Source of the DNA: Kluyvera cryocrescens NBRC 102467 | GTDB lineage: Bacteria; Pseudomonadota; Gammaproteobacteria; Enterobacterales; Enterobacteriaceae | Length of the DNA: 64,000 bases | NCBI RefSeq assembly: GCF_001571285.1 | Contig: NZ_BCTM01000010.1 | Coordinates: forward strand, 124,001 to 188,000 | Direction of reading: 5' to 3' | Shown: piece after piece, positions 8,386-17,517 of the stretch | How positions within the stretch are numbered: the stretch's first letter is position 1 | Layout of the letters: every line of letters starts with the position of its first letter | Notes under the pieces: model-generated | Database searches by the model: none | Told to the model about the DNA's origin: nothing | Seen by the model: the letters and a program-made list of their open reading frames with translations, nothing else | Position numbers and translations under genes: made by a program

Positions 8386-9000
8386 TCAGGACGGTTGCTC
8401 CGCTTTTACCGCCCGCCGCTGCGCCACTCGCGGTAGCTGGAACCACGGCAAGCAGATTTGAATCAACGGACCAATCGCCAGTGCATACAGCACGGTCCCA
8501 ATGCCAAAAGTACCACCCAACACCGTACCGATAACCAGCACCGAGAGCTCAATAGCCATACGGATCCAGCGTACCGGCCAACCGGTGCGAGCGTGAATCC
8601 CGGTCATCAGCCCATCACGCGGCCCCGCGCCAAATCCCGCACCAATGTACATTCCCGTCGCCAAGGCGTTGAGGATCACCGCCATTCCCAACATCGCGGC
8701 ACGTAGCCACAGCGACTCCAGCGGCGGCATCAGCGCCAGCGTTGCATCGGCTGCCAGCCCCAGCACAATCACATTGCTAATGGTGCCAAGGCCAGGACGC
8801 TGGCGCAGTGGGATCCACAGCAGTAGCACCGCCACGCCGGTTAAGATCATCACCAGTCCAATGTTCAGAGATGTCAGTCCAGCAACCCCAAGGTGAAACA
8901 CGTTCCACGGATCGGCCCCGAGATTGGCGCGAACATAGACGGCGGTTGACACCCCATATAGCGTTAACCCAAAGTAAAGCTGAATCAGTCGGCGTAACAT
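8386..9000 (-). CDS. YczE/YyaS-family integral membrane protein
   Basis: A 204-residue protein with about five membrane spans and the family blocks YFGLTLYGVSTAVYVRANLGADPWNVFHLG near the start and GMYIGAGFGAGPRDGLMTGI in the middle. This matches the YczE/YitT-like membrane family of unknown transport role. The ATG at 9000 was chosen because AGAGGT precedes it; a GTG two codons upstream (9006) is possible. It is divergent from a MocR regulator, the same layout as the yczE/yczR pairs known in other bacteria, so the MocR protein probably controls it. Confidence 0.8.
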   Translation of the reverse strand: MLRRLIQLYFGLTLYGVSTAVYVRANLGADPWNVFHLGVAGLTSLNIGLVMILTGVAVLLLWIPLRQRPGLGTISNVIVLGLAADATLALMPPLESLWLRAAMLGMAVILNALATGMYIGAGFGAGPRDGLMTGIHARTGWPVRWIRMAIELSVLVIGTVLGGTFGIGTVLYALAIGPLIQICLPWFQLPRVAQRRAVKAEQPS

Positions 9001-9089
9001 TGGCACCTCTGCCTGTCGGTTGATAGCTTCATCATCGACAAAAATGGCATTATGATTAATGACCAGTTTTCAAAAAGTGGACTGCACTG

Positions 9090-10514
9090 ATGCTACGACG
9101 CTCTGCCACCCAATCGCTCGTCCGCCTGCTCGGTCACTGGCAGGAAACCCCATCAACCACACCGCTATGGCGACAGCTAACCGACGCGCTGCGATTGTTG
9201 ATTCTCGATGGCCGACTGCCGCTCGACACTCGCCTGCCGGGCGAACGTGAATTTGCTAGCGCGCTCGGTGTCAGCCGGACCACCATCGCCAGCGCACTGG
9301 CCCAGTTGCGCGATGAGGGCTATGTGCAAAGCCGCCAGGGCAGCGGCTCTACGGTGACTCTAGCTGCGGAGTTTAACCAGCGCGTGCCGCGTACGCCCTC
9401 TTCACCAACGCTGGATCTCTCCACCGCCGCGCTGGCGGCCGGGGCCGAAATCCACCAGGCCTATAGTCATGCACTCAGCGTCCTGCCCGGCTATCTCAAC
9501 CAAACCGGCTACGATCAGCAAGGGCTGCCCGTCCTGCGAGAAGCAATCGCCGCGCGCTACTGTGCACGCGGGCTGCCAACCACTGCCGATGAAATTATGC
9601 TGGTAAACGGTGCCGTTAGTGGGCTGGCGCTGATCCTGCGCTATCTCACCGGGCCAGGCGATAGGGTGGTGGTGGAGACGCCAACCTATCCGTTGGCGAT
9701 TGCGGCTATTGAGGGTGCCTCCTGCCGCCCGGTGGCATTGCCCCTGCCGGATGCGGGCTGGGACACCGATGGGCTGGCGGCCATTATCGCCCAGACCGCA
9801 CCCCGTCTGGCCTATCTGATGCCCGACTTTCAAAATCCAACCGGACAATGCATGGACAGCGCGACGCGGCAAATCATTGCCGATCTGGCCGCTCGTACCT
9901 GCACCACGCTAGTCGTCGACGAAACCATGGTCGATTTATGGTACAGCGCCCCGCCGCCGCCGCCGCTGGCCGCATTTAATCGCCACGCGCCGATCGTGAC
10001 CGTGGGTTCGACGGGAAAAAGCTTTTGGGGTGGCCTGCGACTGGGCTGGATCCGCGCATCATCACGCACCATCGCCGCGCTGATTCAAACCCGTGATACC
10101 CTCGATCTCGGCTCTCCGCTGCTGGAGCAGTTGGCAACCTGCTGGCTGCTGGAACATGAAGAATCGCTGCTGCCCGGACGACGGCATCAGCTTAAAAATC
10201 GTCGCGATATGTGTGCAGAACTGATGCAGGAATATTTTCCCCAATGGAAATTTGTCCTGCCGGAAGGTGGATTATCGTTCTGGGTTGAGTTGCCGGAAAT
10301 GATGGCCACGCGCTTTGCGGCTCGGGCAGAAGGCTGCGGCATTCATCTTGGCGTAGGTACGCGGTTTAGTCTGGCTGGTGGAGGGGAGAGAAATCTGCGT
10401 ATTCCATTCACCTTAGATGACGATACGCTACGCCGCACCTTTACCACATTACAGCCGGTATGGGCGACGTTAGCAGGCCAGCATGGCACTAGTAAGGTGC
10501 GGAAAATTATTTAA
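9090..10514 (+). CDS. MocR-family PLP-dependent regulator (YczR-like)
   Basis: A 474-residue fusion of a GntR-type winged helix (residues about 25-95: PLWRQLTDALRLLILDGRLP, LPGEREFASALGVSRTTIAS) and an aminotransferase class I fold. The PLP Schiff-base lysine is Lys310 in VGSTGKSFWGGLRLGW, with the phosphate/ring-binding blocks LMPDFQNPTGQ and VVDETMVDLWY. MocR proteins use PLP or its amino-acid adducts as effector and usually act on a divergent gene, here the YczE-like membrane gene. A Pro run (PPPPPPLAAF, about residues 289-298) is present. Length is normal for the family and there is no truncation. Confidence 0.88.
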   Translation: MLRRSATQSLVRLLGHWQETPSTTPLWRQLTDALRLLILDGRLPLDTRLPGEREFASALGVSRTTIASALAQLRDEGYVQSRQGSGSTVTLAAEFNQRVPRTPSSPTLDLSTAALAAGAEIHQAYSHALSVLPGYLNQTGYDQQGLPVLREAIAARYCARGLPTTADEIMLVNGAVSGLALILRYLTGPGDRVVVETPTYPLAIAAIEGASCRPVALPLPDAGWDTDGLAAIIAQTAPRLAYLMPDFQNPTGQCMDSATRQIIADLAARTCTTLVVDETMVDLWYSAPPPPPLAAFNRHAPIVTVGSTGKSFWGGLRLGWIRASSRTIAALIQTRDTLDLGSPLLEQLATCWLLEHEESLLPGRRHQLKNRRDMCAELMQEYFPQWKFVLPEGGLSFWVELPEMMATRFAARAEGCGIHLGVGTRFSLAGGGERNLRIPFTLDDDTLRRTFTTLQPVWATLAGQHGTSKVRKII

Positions 10515-10600
10515 CCGCGCGCGGGTATAACAATACCACCATTAATATTGCCGGCCTGTTTTATATTATTTTGCCTGGTTTAGCCACGCGAAATAATATA

Positions 10601-10816
10601 TTAGTGCTGAGGGGGGATCGGAAAACCTTTAAGAGATATAACGAAAGATTCTCCCTCTTTTTTTATCTTAGCACCGGTATCGCACCAGTCTGAGGCAATA
10701 CGAAAGAACTCATCGCTGCCTACATTCCAGTTCAGAAGAACATGTTTGACGTAGCCCGAGCGTAATAAATCACAGGCTTCGCCGTAGTTACAGGCTATTG
10801 AAGGTTGCTGTTTCAT
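10601..10816 (-). CDS. Small protein of unknown function, partner of an RHH protein
   Basis: A 71-residue protein whose C-terminal part (VKHVLLNWNVGSDEFFRIAS, then DWCDTGAKIKKEGESFVISL) resembles the beta-alpha-beta pattern of TusA/SirA-fold proteins (pairs of strands around a W-C-x-x-T-G turn). It lacks the catalytic CPxP motif. The ATG overlaps the stop of the upstream ribbon-helix-helix gene (ATGA), so the two are coupled. The position suggests a toxin-like or modulator partner. I do not recognise a known toxin family. Function is unknown. Confidence 0.6.
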   Translation of the reverse strand: MKQQPSIACNYGEACDLLRSGYVKHVLLNWNVGSDEFFRIASDWCDTGAKIKKEGESFVISLKGFPIPPQH

Positions 10817-11061
10817 TTTCTCTTCTTCAGGATTTTTCGTAATGCTTTGATTTCTTTAGGTGTGAATGGTGCAACATCTTCTTCCGTATGCTGGCTGTCA
10901 ATGTCGTCTTCACATACACCCGCCTCGACTTCTGTTGCAAATGCCCGCTGTAGCAGCTTTTCCGTCGCCGCACTTAACGTCAGACCGTTCGCCTCAGCGT
11001 AGTGGCGAAGTCCTTCTTTTACTGTCTCATCAATTTTTACGTTGAGCACTGCGACCGTCAT
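10813..11061 (-). CDS. Ribbon-helix-helix DNA-binding protein (antitoxin-like)
   Basis: An 82-residue protein. Residues 1-45 fit an RHH fold: a short strand (TVAVLNVKID) followed by helices (ETVKEGLRHYAEANGLTLSAATEKLLQRAF). An acidic linker and a very basic tail (FTPKEIKALRKILKKRK) follow. RHH proteins of this size are usually antitoxins or autorepressors. The start at 11061 has AAGGAG six bases upstream; the longer frame to 11085 lacks a better site. An inverted repeat 43-84 bases upstream could be its operator. The gene pair lies in AT-rich DNA next to ffs, suggesting acquisition. Confidence 0.65.
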   Translation of the reverse strand: MTVAVLNVKIDETVKEGLRHYAEANGLTLSAATEKLLQRAFATEVEAGVCEDDIDSQHTEEDVAPFTPKEIKALRKILKKRK

Positions 11062-11103
11062 GTTTACTCCTTCCCGTAGCAACACGTTTGCACGCGGCTA
11101 AAA

Positions 11104-11145
11104 TGGTTGTTGTATTATTTCTGTAATAACTAATACATCAAACCA
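11104..11145. promoter_or_regulatory. Inverted repeat upstream of the RHH gene (candidate operator)
   Basis: Arms TGGTTGTTGTATTA (11104-11117) and TAATACATCAAACCA (11131-11145) are complementary except for a few positions, with an AT-rich centre. The repeat sits where the promoter of the RHH pair should be. Autorepression would fit, but no footprint exists. Confidence 0.4.
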
Positions 11146-11149
11146 ACAG

Positions 11150-11354
11150 TACATTCCACAAATATATTTATAACATTCTGAGCGATATGAATGCCTAATG
11201 TTAATTTAAATACTATTTATGACACAGAGATGACACTATTATTACAAGCTAATGAAGTTTAATTGAAAAGCCGCAAAATGCTGACGCCAATAACCATTAT
11301 TAATATAGGGTTACTTTATCTGAGGGAAGGCTGAAAAATCAGAGAGGTAGAAAT
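11150..11354. other. AT-rich intergenic DNA without recognisable gene
   Basis: About 200 bases of strongly AT-rich sequence between the RHH-pair promoter and the 3' end of ffs. I see no reading frame with a ribosome site, no repeat and no RNA gene. The composition differs from the GC-rich flanks. Confidence 0.5.
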
Positions 11355-11468
11355 GGGTGGGGGCCCTGCCAGCTACATCCCGGCACACGCGTCATCTGCC
11401 TTGGCTGCTTCCTTCCGGACCTGACCTGGTAAACAGAGTAGCGTTGCGGGAGAACCAACAGAGCCCCC
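11355..11468 (-). ncRNA. ffs: 4.5S signal recognition particle RNA
   Basis: The complement starts GGGGGCTCTGTTGGTTCTCC and ends in the matching CCCCCACCC, a 114-base hairpin. It contains the Ffh-binding symmetric loop CAGGTCAGGTCCGGAAGGAAGC with the GGAA tetraloop. It is essentially identical to E. coli 4.5S RNA. With Ffh it targets nascent inner-membrane proteins to FtsY and the Sec translocon. Its position just before atl and ybaY is the conserved one. Confidence 0.98.
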
Positions 11469-11624
11469 ATTGAGAGCGTTGTTCCCAACGCGCTGGCGCA
11501 TTATCACTGCTGAGCCGGTCAATTGCAAGCTATCCGCTTTTACCTGCTGGATTCTTGCACAACCCCCTCTTCACAGCGACCATCAGTCTGATTATGCTGA
11601 GCGTTCTGTCTTCAGGAATAGACT

Positions 11625-11936
11625 ATGGACGCTCAAGACTCTTTCCCGCACCGCGTATGGCAAATCGTCGCTGCAATCCCCGAGGGCTACGTCACCACCT
11701 ACGGCGATGTCGCCAGGCTGGCGGGTTCTCCACGTGCCGCAAGACAGGTGGGAGGGGTTCTACGCCGATTACCGGAAGGCTCAACGCTGCCGTGGCATCG
11801 GGTGGTGAATCGCCACGGGGCCATTTCGCTGACCGGCCCTGACCACCAGCGCCAGCGCCAGGCGCTGCTGGCCGACGGCGTGCAGGTTTCCGGCAGTGGG
11901 CAAATCGATATGCAAAAGTATCGCTGGCAATATTAA
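11625..11936 (+). CDS. atl: Alkyltransferase-like protein Atl (O6-alkylguanine recognition)
   Basis: A 103-residue protein of the alkyltransferase-like family. The MGMT active-site PCHRV is replaced by PWHRVV (about residues 60-65), so it binds O6-alkylguanine without transferring the alkyl group and hands the lesion to nucleotide excision repair. The helix-turn-helix (YVTTYGDVARLAGSPRAARQVGGVLRRLP) with the Arg finger is intact. Equivalent to E. coli YbaZ, but with a shorter N-terminus. Confidence 0.94.
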   Translation: MDAQDSFPHRVWQIVAAIPEGYVTTYGDVARLAGSPRAARQVGGVLRRLPEGSTLPWHRVVNRHGAISLTGPDHQRQRQALLADGVQVSGSGQIDMQKYRWQY

Positions 11937-12028
11937 GGCATTTTTGACGCCTGTCTTCATTCGTGCAGCACACCCCGGACAAAAAAATGCCCTCACAGGG
12001 AGGGCATCGTCTTTTATCTCAGCAACAC

Positions 12029-12529
12029 TTACGGAACCTGGACGGGCGCTGCATCCTGAACCGGAACCGGCGTTTGCTGTACCGGCACCATAATCAGGTC
12101 GGCTTTGGTACCGCCGTGGTTGATCACTTCCTGAATGGTATCGGTGATAAACAGCAGTTTACCGTCGAGGGTGACCGCCGCACTTAACAGAATGCGAGCG
12201 TTTGGCTGGATATCAGCCGGGTTGTAAGGCAGCACAAAGCTAAACGGTGCCTGTTTACCTTCGGTGCGGGTCACTTTCTGCGACAGAACTTTCGATGGTG
12301 CATCGGCAAGCGATGCGTCGGACAGCGTAACCGTTAATACCGCATCAGGCGGCAGCGCCACTTTCTGGCGAATGAGGACATTACCGGAGACATTCGGCCC
12401 GGATACCGCTTGCTGCGCGGCCGCTGCTTCTGGTGCTGGTGTCTGATTCTGACTTTGCTGGTGCGTCTGCGAACAGCCTGCAACGGCCAGTGCAATCGCC
12501 AAACCGCTTAAGATCGGCACAAGTTTCAT
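12029..12529 (-). CDS. ybaY: YbaY-family lipoprotein
   Basis: A 166-residue outer-membrane lipoprotein precursor: a signal peptide with lipobox AVAGC (Cys20 becomes lipidated), a Gln/Ala/Pro-rich linker, then the YbaY domain (NVSGNVLIRQKVALPPDAVL, TVTLSDASLADAP, PFSFVLPYNPADIQPNARIL). The ATG at 12529 is preceded by AGGAG at seven bases; the ATG two codons upstream lies too close to the site. It is shorter than the E. coli protein because the C-terminal tail after VPVQ repeats is reduced. Function is unknown; in E. coli it is linked to glycine/osmotic and stationary-phase expression. Confidence 0.9.
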   Translation of the reverse strand: MKLVPILSGLAIALAVAGCSQTHQQSQNQTPAPEAAAAQQAVSGPNVSGNVLIRQKVALPPDAVLTVTLSDASLADAPSKVLSQKVTRTEGKQAPFSFVLPYNPADIQPNARILLSAAVTLDGKLLFITDTIQEVINHGGTKADLIMVPVQQTPVPVQDAAPVQVP

Positions 12530-12718
12530 TAGCATTCTCCTTTTTGCTCACTCTAATTAAGGCCATTTTCTCAATTGAGTGACAACGCCTTAACAACTTT
12601 AACCGCTTAAGTGTGGCACATATTTCACATTAATGCCTGCAAACGCCCCATTATTCAGATAATTGAACCCATCGGACCACTCGCGAAATTACGTTATAAT
12701 GGAAGCATTCACCTGCCG

Positions 12719-12844
12719 TTATACCCTAAATAGTTCGCGTTGCATGAAGGCGGCAAGCGAGTGAATTCCAGCAGCTTACTCGGGTAAGCGACTGGGTGAC
12801 CGAACGCAGCCAACGCGTATGCAACGTGAAGTATGACGGGTATA
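12719..12844. repeat. ERIC element (copy 1)
   Basis: A 126-base palindromic element between ybaY and tesB. It contains the typical core (GTGAATTCCAGCAGCTTACT, then GTAAGCGACTGGGTGACCGA), near to the ERIC consensus from which ERIC-PCR primers were drawn. The ends are inverted: GTTGCATGAAGGCGG at left, GCAACGTGAAGTATGACGGGTAT at right. Full length for an ERIC element (about 127). It ends 26 bases before the tesB start, so it will be part of the tesB transcript leader or promoter. Confidence 0.9.
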
Positions 12845-12870
12845 TGAGAGTAAAATTATAGAGGGTACCA

Positions 12871-13731
12871 ATGAGCCAGGCGCTATCAAATCTGCTGACG
12901 TTATTAAATCTGGAAAAAATTGAAGAGGGCCTGTTCCGCGGTCAGAGCGAAGATCTGGGTCTGCGTCAGGTATTTGGCGGACAGGTCGTGGGCCAGGCGC
13001 TGTATGCGGCGAAAGAGACCGTCCCTGCCGATCGTTTAGTTCACTCTTTTCACAGCTACTTCCTACGCCCGGGAGACAGCCAGAAGCCGATTATTTACGA
13101 TGTTGAAGTCCTGCGTGACGGCAACAGCTTTAGCGCACGCCGGGTGGCCGCGATTCAAAACGGCAAGCCTATCTTCTACATGACCGCCTCCTTCCAGGCG
13201 CCTGAATCAGGCTATGAGCATCAAAAAACGATGCCCGTTGCGCCATCCCCGAACGGCCTGCCATCGGAAACCGATATCGCCCGTTCGCTGGCACATTTCC
13301 TGCCGCCGCAGGTTGCTGAGAAATTTCTGTGCGACAAACCGATTGAAATTCGCCCGGTTGAATTCCACAACCCGCTGAAAGGCCATACCGCAGAGCCGCA
13401 CCGCCAGGTGTGGATGCGCGCTAACGGTGCCGTTCCGGACGATCTGCATATTCATCAGTATCTGTTGGGCTATGCTTCAGACTTCAACTTCCTGCCGGTG
13501 GCGCTTCAGCCCCACGGCGTAGGCTTCCTCGAGCCGGGCATGCAGGTGGCGACGATCGATCACTCAATGTGGTTCCACCGTCCGTTCAACATGAACGAAT
13601 GGCTGCTGTATAGCGTGGAGAGCACCTCAGCCTCCAGCGCACGCGGCTTTGTTCGCGGCGAATTCTATACTCAGGACGGTATACTGGTTGCCTCCACGGT
13701 GCAGGAAGGGGTCATGCGTAATCGCGGATAA
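12871..13731 (+). CDS. tesB: Acyl-CoA thioesterase II
   Basis: A 286-residue double hot-dog thioesterase that hydrolyses medium- and long-chain acyl-CoAs to free fatty acids in the cytosol. N-terminal hot-dog: [26 protein letters not shown]-terminal hot-dog: [30 protein letters not shown], which carries the conserved Asp of the catalytic network. Length equals E. coli TesB. The start at 12871 follows GAGGG. It is a single gene ending at a strong terminator shared with convergent amtB. Confidence 0.96.
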   Translation: MSQALSNLLTLLNLEKIEEGLFRGQSEDLGLRQVFGGQVVGQALYAAKETVPADRLVHSFHSYFLRPGDSQKPIIYDVEVLRDGNSFSARRVAAIQNGKPIFYMTASFQAPESGYEHQKTMPVAPSPNGLPSETDIARSLAHFLPPQVAEKFLCDKPIEIRPVEFHNPLKGHTAEPHRQVWMRANGAVPDDLHIHQYLLGYASDFNFLPVALQPHGVGFLEPGMQVATIDHSMWFHRPFNMNEWLLYSVESTSASSARGFVRGEFYTQDGILVASTVQEGVMRNRG

Positions 13732-13748
13732 CCCGCCCCCACGCACAC

Positions 13749-13777
13749 AAAAAAGCCTCCCGATGGGAGGCTTTTTT
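13749..13777. terminator. Bidirectional terminator between tesB and amtB
   Basis: A-tract, stem AGCCTCCC-GAT-GGGAGGCT, T-tract. It can serve tesB on the plus strand and amtB on the minus strand. Confidence 0.9.
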
Positions 13778-13871
13778 GGCTTTGGAGATAACTGCAGTTT
13801 TTCGGGCGAGGCGCAAACTTCGTGGTCGAAAAACCCAGGGTCGGCGTCTCCGCCTCCCCTGATTAGGGATA

Positions 13872-15158
13872 TCAGGCGTTGTAGGCGTTTTCGCCGTGGC
13901 TGTTGACGTCCAGGCCTTCACGTTCCTGATCTTCTGGTACACGCAGACCGACGGTCAAATCTGCCACTTTGTAGCCGATGAAGGCCACTACGCCAGACCA
14001 GACAATGGTGATGCCGATGCTTTCCAGCTGTACCAGAACCTGATGGCCCATGGTCACGCCTTCTGCATAACCCACACCGCCCAGCGCCGTGGAAGCAAAG
14101 ATACCGGTCAGAATACAGCCGACAATGCCGCACACGCCGTGCACACCAAACACATCGCAAGGATCATCAACGCGCAGCAGACGTTTCAGTGAAGTCACAC
14201 CCCACAGACCTGCCAGACCAGCGATAATACCCAGAATCAGCGCACCGCCGACCCCAATATAACCACAGGCTGGGGTGATGCCGACCAGACCGGCAATCGC
14301 ACCGGAGCACGCGCCCAGCAGAGATGGCTTGCCGCGCAGTGCCCACTCGCCGAAGACCCAGCCGAGGATAGCGGCCGCGGTGGCAACCACGGTGTTCACG
14401 AAGGCCAGACCGGCAATTTCGTTCGCCGCGCTAGCGGAACCAGCGTTGAAGCCGAACCAGCCAAAGTAGAGGATTGCGGTACCGATGAATACCATCGGCA
14501 GGTTATGCGGTTTGAAAGCTTCTTTGCCAAAGCCCACGCGTTTCCCAATCAGATACGCACCCACCAGGCCCGCAACGGCGGCGTTGATGTGTACAACGGT
14601 ACCCCCGGCAAAGTCGAGCGCACCGTGGCTTGCCAGCAGACCGCCGCCCCATACCATGTGCGCAATCGGCACATAGGAGAGCGTCAGCCAGATGACCACA
14701 AAGATCAGTACCGCGGAGAAGCGAATACGCTCCGCCAGCGCACCGACAATCAGCCCCACGGTGATACAGGCGAAGGAGCCCTGGAACGCCACGTGGATGT
14801 ACTGATAGAAGGAGCCCATCAGGTCAGTAATCTTGATATTCTTCAGCATCACCCAGTCGAAGCTGCCGAAGAAGCTGCCGCCGGTGCCGAAGGCCAGTGA
14901 GTAGCCGTAAACCACCCACAGCACGCAGACCAGCGCGAAGGTCACCGCCACCTGAGTCAGCATGGAGAGCACGTTTTTACCGCGGATCAGGCCGCCGTAG
15001 AACAGCGCAATGCCCGGAATAGTCATAAACAGCACCAGCGCGGTACACAGCATCATAAAGGCGTTATCGGCCTTATCCACAACCGCAGGAGCGGCCATCG
15101 CCAGACCCGGCAACAGCGCCAGTGCGCTCAACCCCGTTTTTACCATTGTTTTTTTCAT
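13872..15158 (-). CDS. amtB: Ammonium transporter AmtB
   Basis: A 428-residue trimeric inner-membrane ammonium channel with a cleavable signal peptide (MKKTMVKTGLSALALLPGLA) and eleven spans. Seen are the PGIALFYGGLIRGKN first span and the conserved pore blocks HMVWGGGLLASHGALDFAGG and HGVCGIVGCI carrying the twin histidines. The C-terminal tail EDQEREGLDVNSHGENAYNA is the GlnK-binding region. The start was set at MKKTMV to match the family length; an extra ATG lies one codon upstream. Second gene of glnK-amtB, 33 bases after glnK. Confidence 0.97.
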   Translation of the reverse strand: MKKTMVKTGLSALALLPGLAMAAPAVVDKADNAFMMLCTALVLFMTIPGIALFYGGLIRGKNVLSMLTQVAVTFALVCVLWVVYGYSLAFGTGGSFFGSFDWVMLKNIKITDLMGSFYQYIHVAFQGSFACITVGLIVGALAERIRFSAVLIFVVIWLTLSYVPIAHMVWGGGLLASHGALDFAGGTVVHINAAVAGLVGAYLIGKRVGFGKEAFKPHNLPMVFIGTAILYFGWFGFNAGSASAANEIAGLAFVNTVVATAAAILGWVFGEWALRGKPSLLGACSGAIAGLVGITPACGYIGVGGALILGIIAGLAGLWGVTSLKRLLRVDDPCDVFGVHGVCGIVGCILTGIFASTALGGVGYAEGVTMGHQVLVQLESIGITIVWSGVVAFIGYKVADLTVGLRVPEDQEREGLDVNSHGENAYNA

Positions 15159-15191
15159 CATCTCGATCCCTATCACTGTGCTGGCTGGGAA

Positions 15192-15530
15192 TTACAGCGC
15201 CGCTTCGTCGGCTTCGCCGGTACGAATACGGATAACGCGCTGCAGTTCGGCGACAAAAATCTTACCGTCGCCAATTTTTCCGGTGTAAGCGGCTTTGCTG
15301 ATCACGTCGACGACTTCATCGAGCTGATCGTCGGCGATAGCCACATCAATCTTTACTTTCGGCAGGAAGTTGACGCTGTATTCCGCGCCGCGATATAGCT
15401 CAGCATGACCCTTCTGACGACCGAAGCCTTTCACTTCTGTCACCGTTAAGCCCTGAATGCCAATTGAAGACAGCGCTTCGCGAACGTCTTCAAGTTTGAA
15501 TGGTTTGATTACCACGGTAACCAGCTTCAT
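15192..15530 (-). CDS. glnK: Nitrogen regulatory PII protein GlnK
   Basis: A 112-residue PII trimer subunit that senses 2-oxoglutarate/ATP/ADP and plugs AmtB. The T-loop has the uridylylated Tyr51 (GHAELYRGAEYSVNFLPK), and the ATP site has TGKIGDGKIFV and RIRTGE. The start at MKLVTVVIKPFKLED follows GAGGGG. Nitrogen control is visible upstream: a sigma-54 promoter and an NtrC site. Confidence 0.97.
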   Translation of the reverse strand: MKLVTVVIKPFKLEDVREALSSIGIQGLTVTEVKGFGRQKGHAELYRGAEYSVNFLPKVKIDVAIADDQLDEVVDVISKAAYTGKIGDGKIFVAELQRVIRIRTGEADEAAL

Positions 15531-15581
15531 AGATCCCCTCCAGTCAGAATTCGGTAATGGCTGCGAACACAAAAGAGATAA

Positions 15582-15597
15582 AGCAAGCGGCGTGCCA
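15582..15597 (-). promoter_or_regulatory. Sigma-54 (RpoN) promoter of glnK-amtB
   Basis: The complement reads TGGCACGCCGCTTGCT, a near-perfect -24/-12 element (TGGCAC-N5-TTGCW). It lies about 50-65 bases upstream of the glnK ATG. Confidence 0.9.
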
Positions 15598-15670
15598 AAA
15601 ATTCAAAGCACGATGCCAGGCGGTGAAATCAGGGGTTATGGCGGCAAAATGGCGGGAGAAAAAAGAAAAA

Positions 15671-15687
15671 CGCACCATGCGGGTGCA
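15671..15687 (-). promoter_or_regulatory. NtrC enhancer site upstream of glnK
   Basis: The complement TGCACCCGCATGGTGCG is a dyad close to the NtrC consensus (TGCACCA-N4-TGGTGCA), about 80 bases upstream of the sigma-54 element. A weaker second half-site may lie at 15698-15710. Confidence 0.75.
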
Positions 15688-15738
15688 TGATGCGTGTCAC
15701 AAATGCATTCTGTTAGAAAAATGCCTGTCGCTGGTGCA

Positions 15739-17517
15739 TCAGGCGGTCAATGCATCGTCCTGAGCGCTCGCAGCCAGCTCTTCACCGGCCAGCTGAAGTT
15801 GATACATCTGCCAGTAACGCCCTTTTGCTTCAAGCAGTTGCTGGTGAGAACCCTGCTCAACCGCCTGCCCGCGATGAAGCACCATTATGGTATCTGCCTC
15901 AACAATGGTCGACAGACGGTGGGCAATCACCACCAGCGTGGTGTGCTGGCGAACGGCAGCCAGCGCTTGCTGAATAGCGCGCTCTGTGCCGGAGTCAATA
16001 TTGGCCGTGGCCTCGTCCAGAATCAGCACCTGCGGGGTGTCCACCAGCACGCGGGCCAACGCCAGCAGCTGCTTTTGCCCGACGGAGAGATTATTCCCCT
16101 GCTCGCCCAGATGGGTGTAAAGGCCGTCGCTCATGCCGCGAACCATTTCCGCCAGTTGCACCGTTTCCAACACCTGCCAGACCTGCTGTTCACTAATCTC
16201 GCGCCCCAGCGTAACGTTGGCGAAGAAGGAGTCAGCCAGCACTACCGGATCCTGTTGCACCACCGCGATGCCCTCACGCAACACCTGATGACTGAGGCTC
16301 GGCAATGGCCGACCGCCGAGGCGGATCTCTCCAGAGTTAGGCGCGTAGTACCCCATGAGCAGGCTGGCCAACGTACTTTTACCGCTCCCGGTATGCCCCA
16401 CCAGCGCCACGAAGCTCTGCGCCGGAATAGACAGCGAGATGTTTTGCAGCACCATTTTGTCGTCGCGGTAAGCGAACGACACGTTGTCGATATCAATATC
16501 CCCGCTCGCCAGCGGAGCAATATCCTGCCCATACTGCTGACGCGGCCGGTCCATCAGCTCAAAAACGCGTTCCCCAGCGACTACCGCCTGTTGCAGCATC
16601 GACTGCTGGGTCGTCAACTCAATCAGCGGTTCATTGAGGCGTCCCAGGTAGCTGATAAATGCATACAGCACACCAACCTTGATAGACCCTGTTGCGCTAA
16701 AGCCAAATAGCATCAGCAGCCCGCACAGTACCAGCGACGAGAACAGGCTGAGCAGCGGACGTAGCAGGAAGCCGTCCAGCCTCAGCGTCTGCATACGCGC
16801 CAAATAATGTGAACGGCTCACTTCACCAATCCGCTCGCCGAAGCGCACCTGCTGACGGAATTGCTGGATAACGCTCATACCGTTGATGACTTCATTAAAA
16901 CCGTCGTTGATATCCGCCAGATAAGCGCGAACGCGGCGGACAATCGGCGTGCTATAGCGCTGATAGATGATCATTACCGTCATCACCGCCGGGAAAATAG
17001 CCATCGCCACCAGCGCCATGCGCCAGTCGAGACTGAACATCGCCACCAGCATCGCGCCGATAAGCGCGGCACTACGCAGCACCGTCGCCACCACCGTGAC
17101 GTACAGGTCGCGAATCACTTCGGTATCGTTGGTCACCCGTGAAATGAGCTGCCCTACCGGCTGCGTGTCGAATTCACTCAGCGGCTGGCGTAGCGCAGCA
17201 TCCATCACATCAATACGCAGTTGCTGGACCACGCCTACGGCGGCCCGGTTAAACAGCAGCGATTGGCTGTAGTGCAGCCCTGCCGCCAGAAGCTGTAGAC
17301 CGACATAGGCTGCGGCCAGCCCCATGACTTTGCCCCACGGCAGCAGTCCTTTTGCCACCATGTTGTCAATAAAATAGCTGATCAAAAGCGGCCCGCTAAC
17401 CTCTGCCGCCGCGGCTATCCACAGCATGAGCACCGCAATCGACAGGGGTTTTCGCCACGGCGAGCCGTAGGCCAGCAGGCGTTTTAAGGTTGGCCACAGT
17501 TGCCCAAAACTACGCAT
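15739..17517 (-). CDS. mdlB: Heterodimeric ABC exporter subunit MdlB
   Basis: A 592-residue half-transporter: an N-terminal six-span type IV exporter domain (residues about 1-320) and an ATPase with Walker [10 protein letters not shown], signature LSVGQKQ and Walker [13 protein letters not shown]. The start [15 protein letters not shown] was chosen by homology and overlaps the mdlA stop by eight bases. MdlA and MdlB form a putative multidrug/lipid-type exporter of unknown natural substrate. The signature motif is VG instead of GG, as in E. coli MdlB. Confidence 0.95.
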   Translation of the reverse strand: MRSFGQLWPTLKRLLAYGSPWRKPLSIAVLMLWIAAAAEVSGPLLISYFIDNMVAKGLLPWGKVMGLAAAYVGLQLLAAGLHYSQSLLFNRAAVGVVQQLRIDVMDAALRQPLSEFDTQPVGQLISRVTNDTEVIRDLYVTVVATVLRSAALIGAMLVAMFSLDWRMALVAMAIFPAVMTVMIIYQRYSTPIVRRVRAYLADINDGFNEVINGMSVIQQFRQQVRFGERIGEVSRSHYLARMQTLRLDGFLLRPLLSLFSSLVLCGLLMLFGFSATGSIKVGVLYAFISYLGRLNEPLIELTTQQSMLQQAVVAGERVFELMDRPRQQYGQDIAPLASGDIDIDNVSFAYRDDKMVLQNISLSIPAQSFVALVGHTGSGKSTLASLLMGYYAPNSGEIRLGGRPLPSLSHQVLREGIAVVQQDPVVLADSFFANVTLGREISEQQVWQVLETVQLAEMVRGMSDGLYTHLGEQGNNLSVGQKQLLALARVLVDTPQVLILDEATANIDSGTERAIQQALAAVRQHTTLVVIAHRLSTIVEADTIMVLHRGQAVEQGSHQQLLEAKGRYWQMYQLQLAGEELAASAQDDALTA

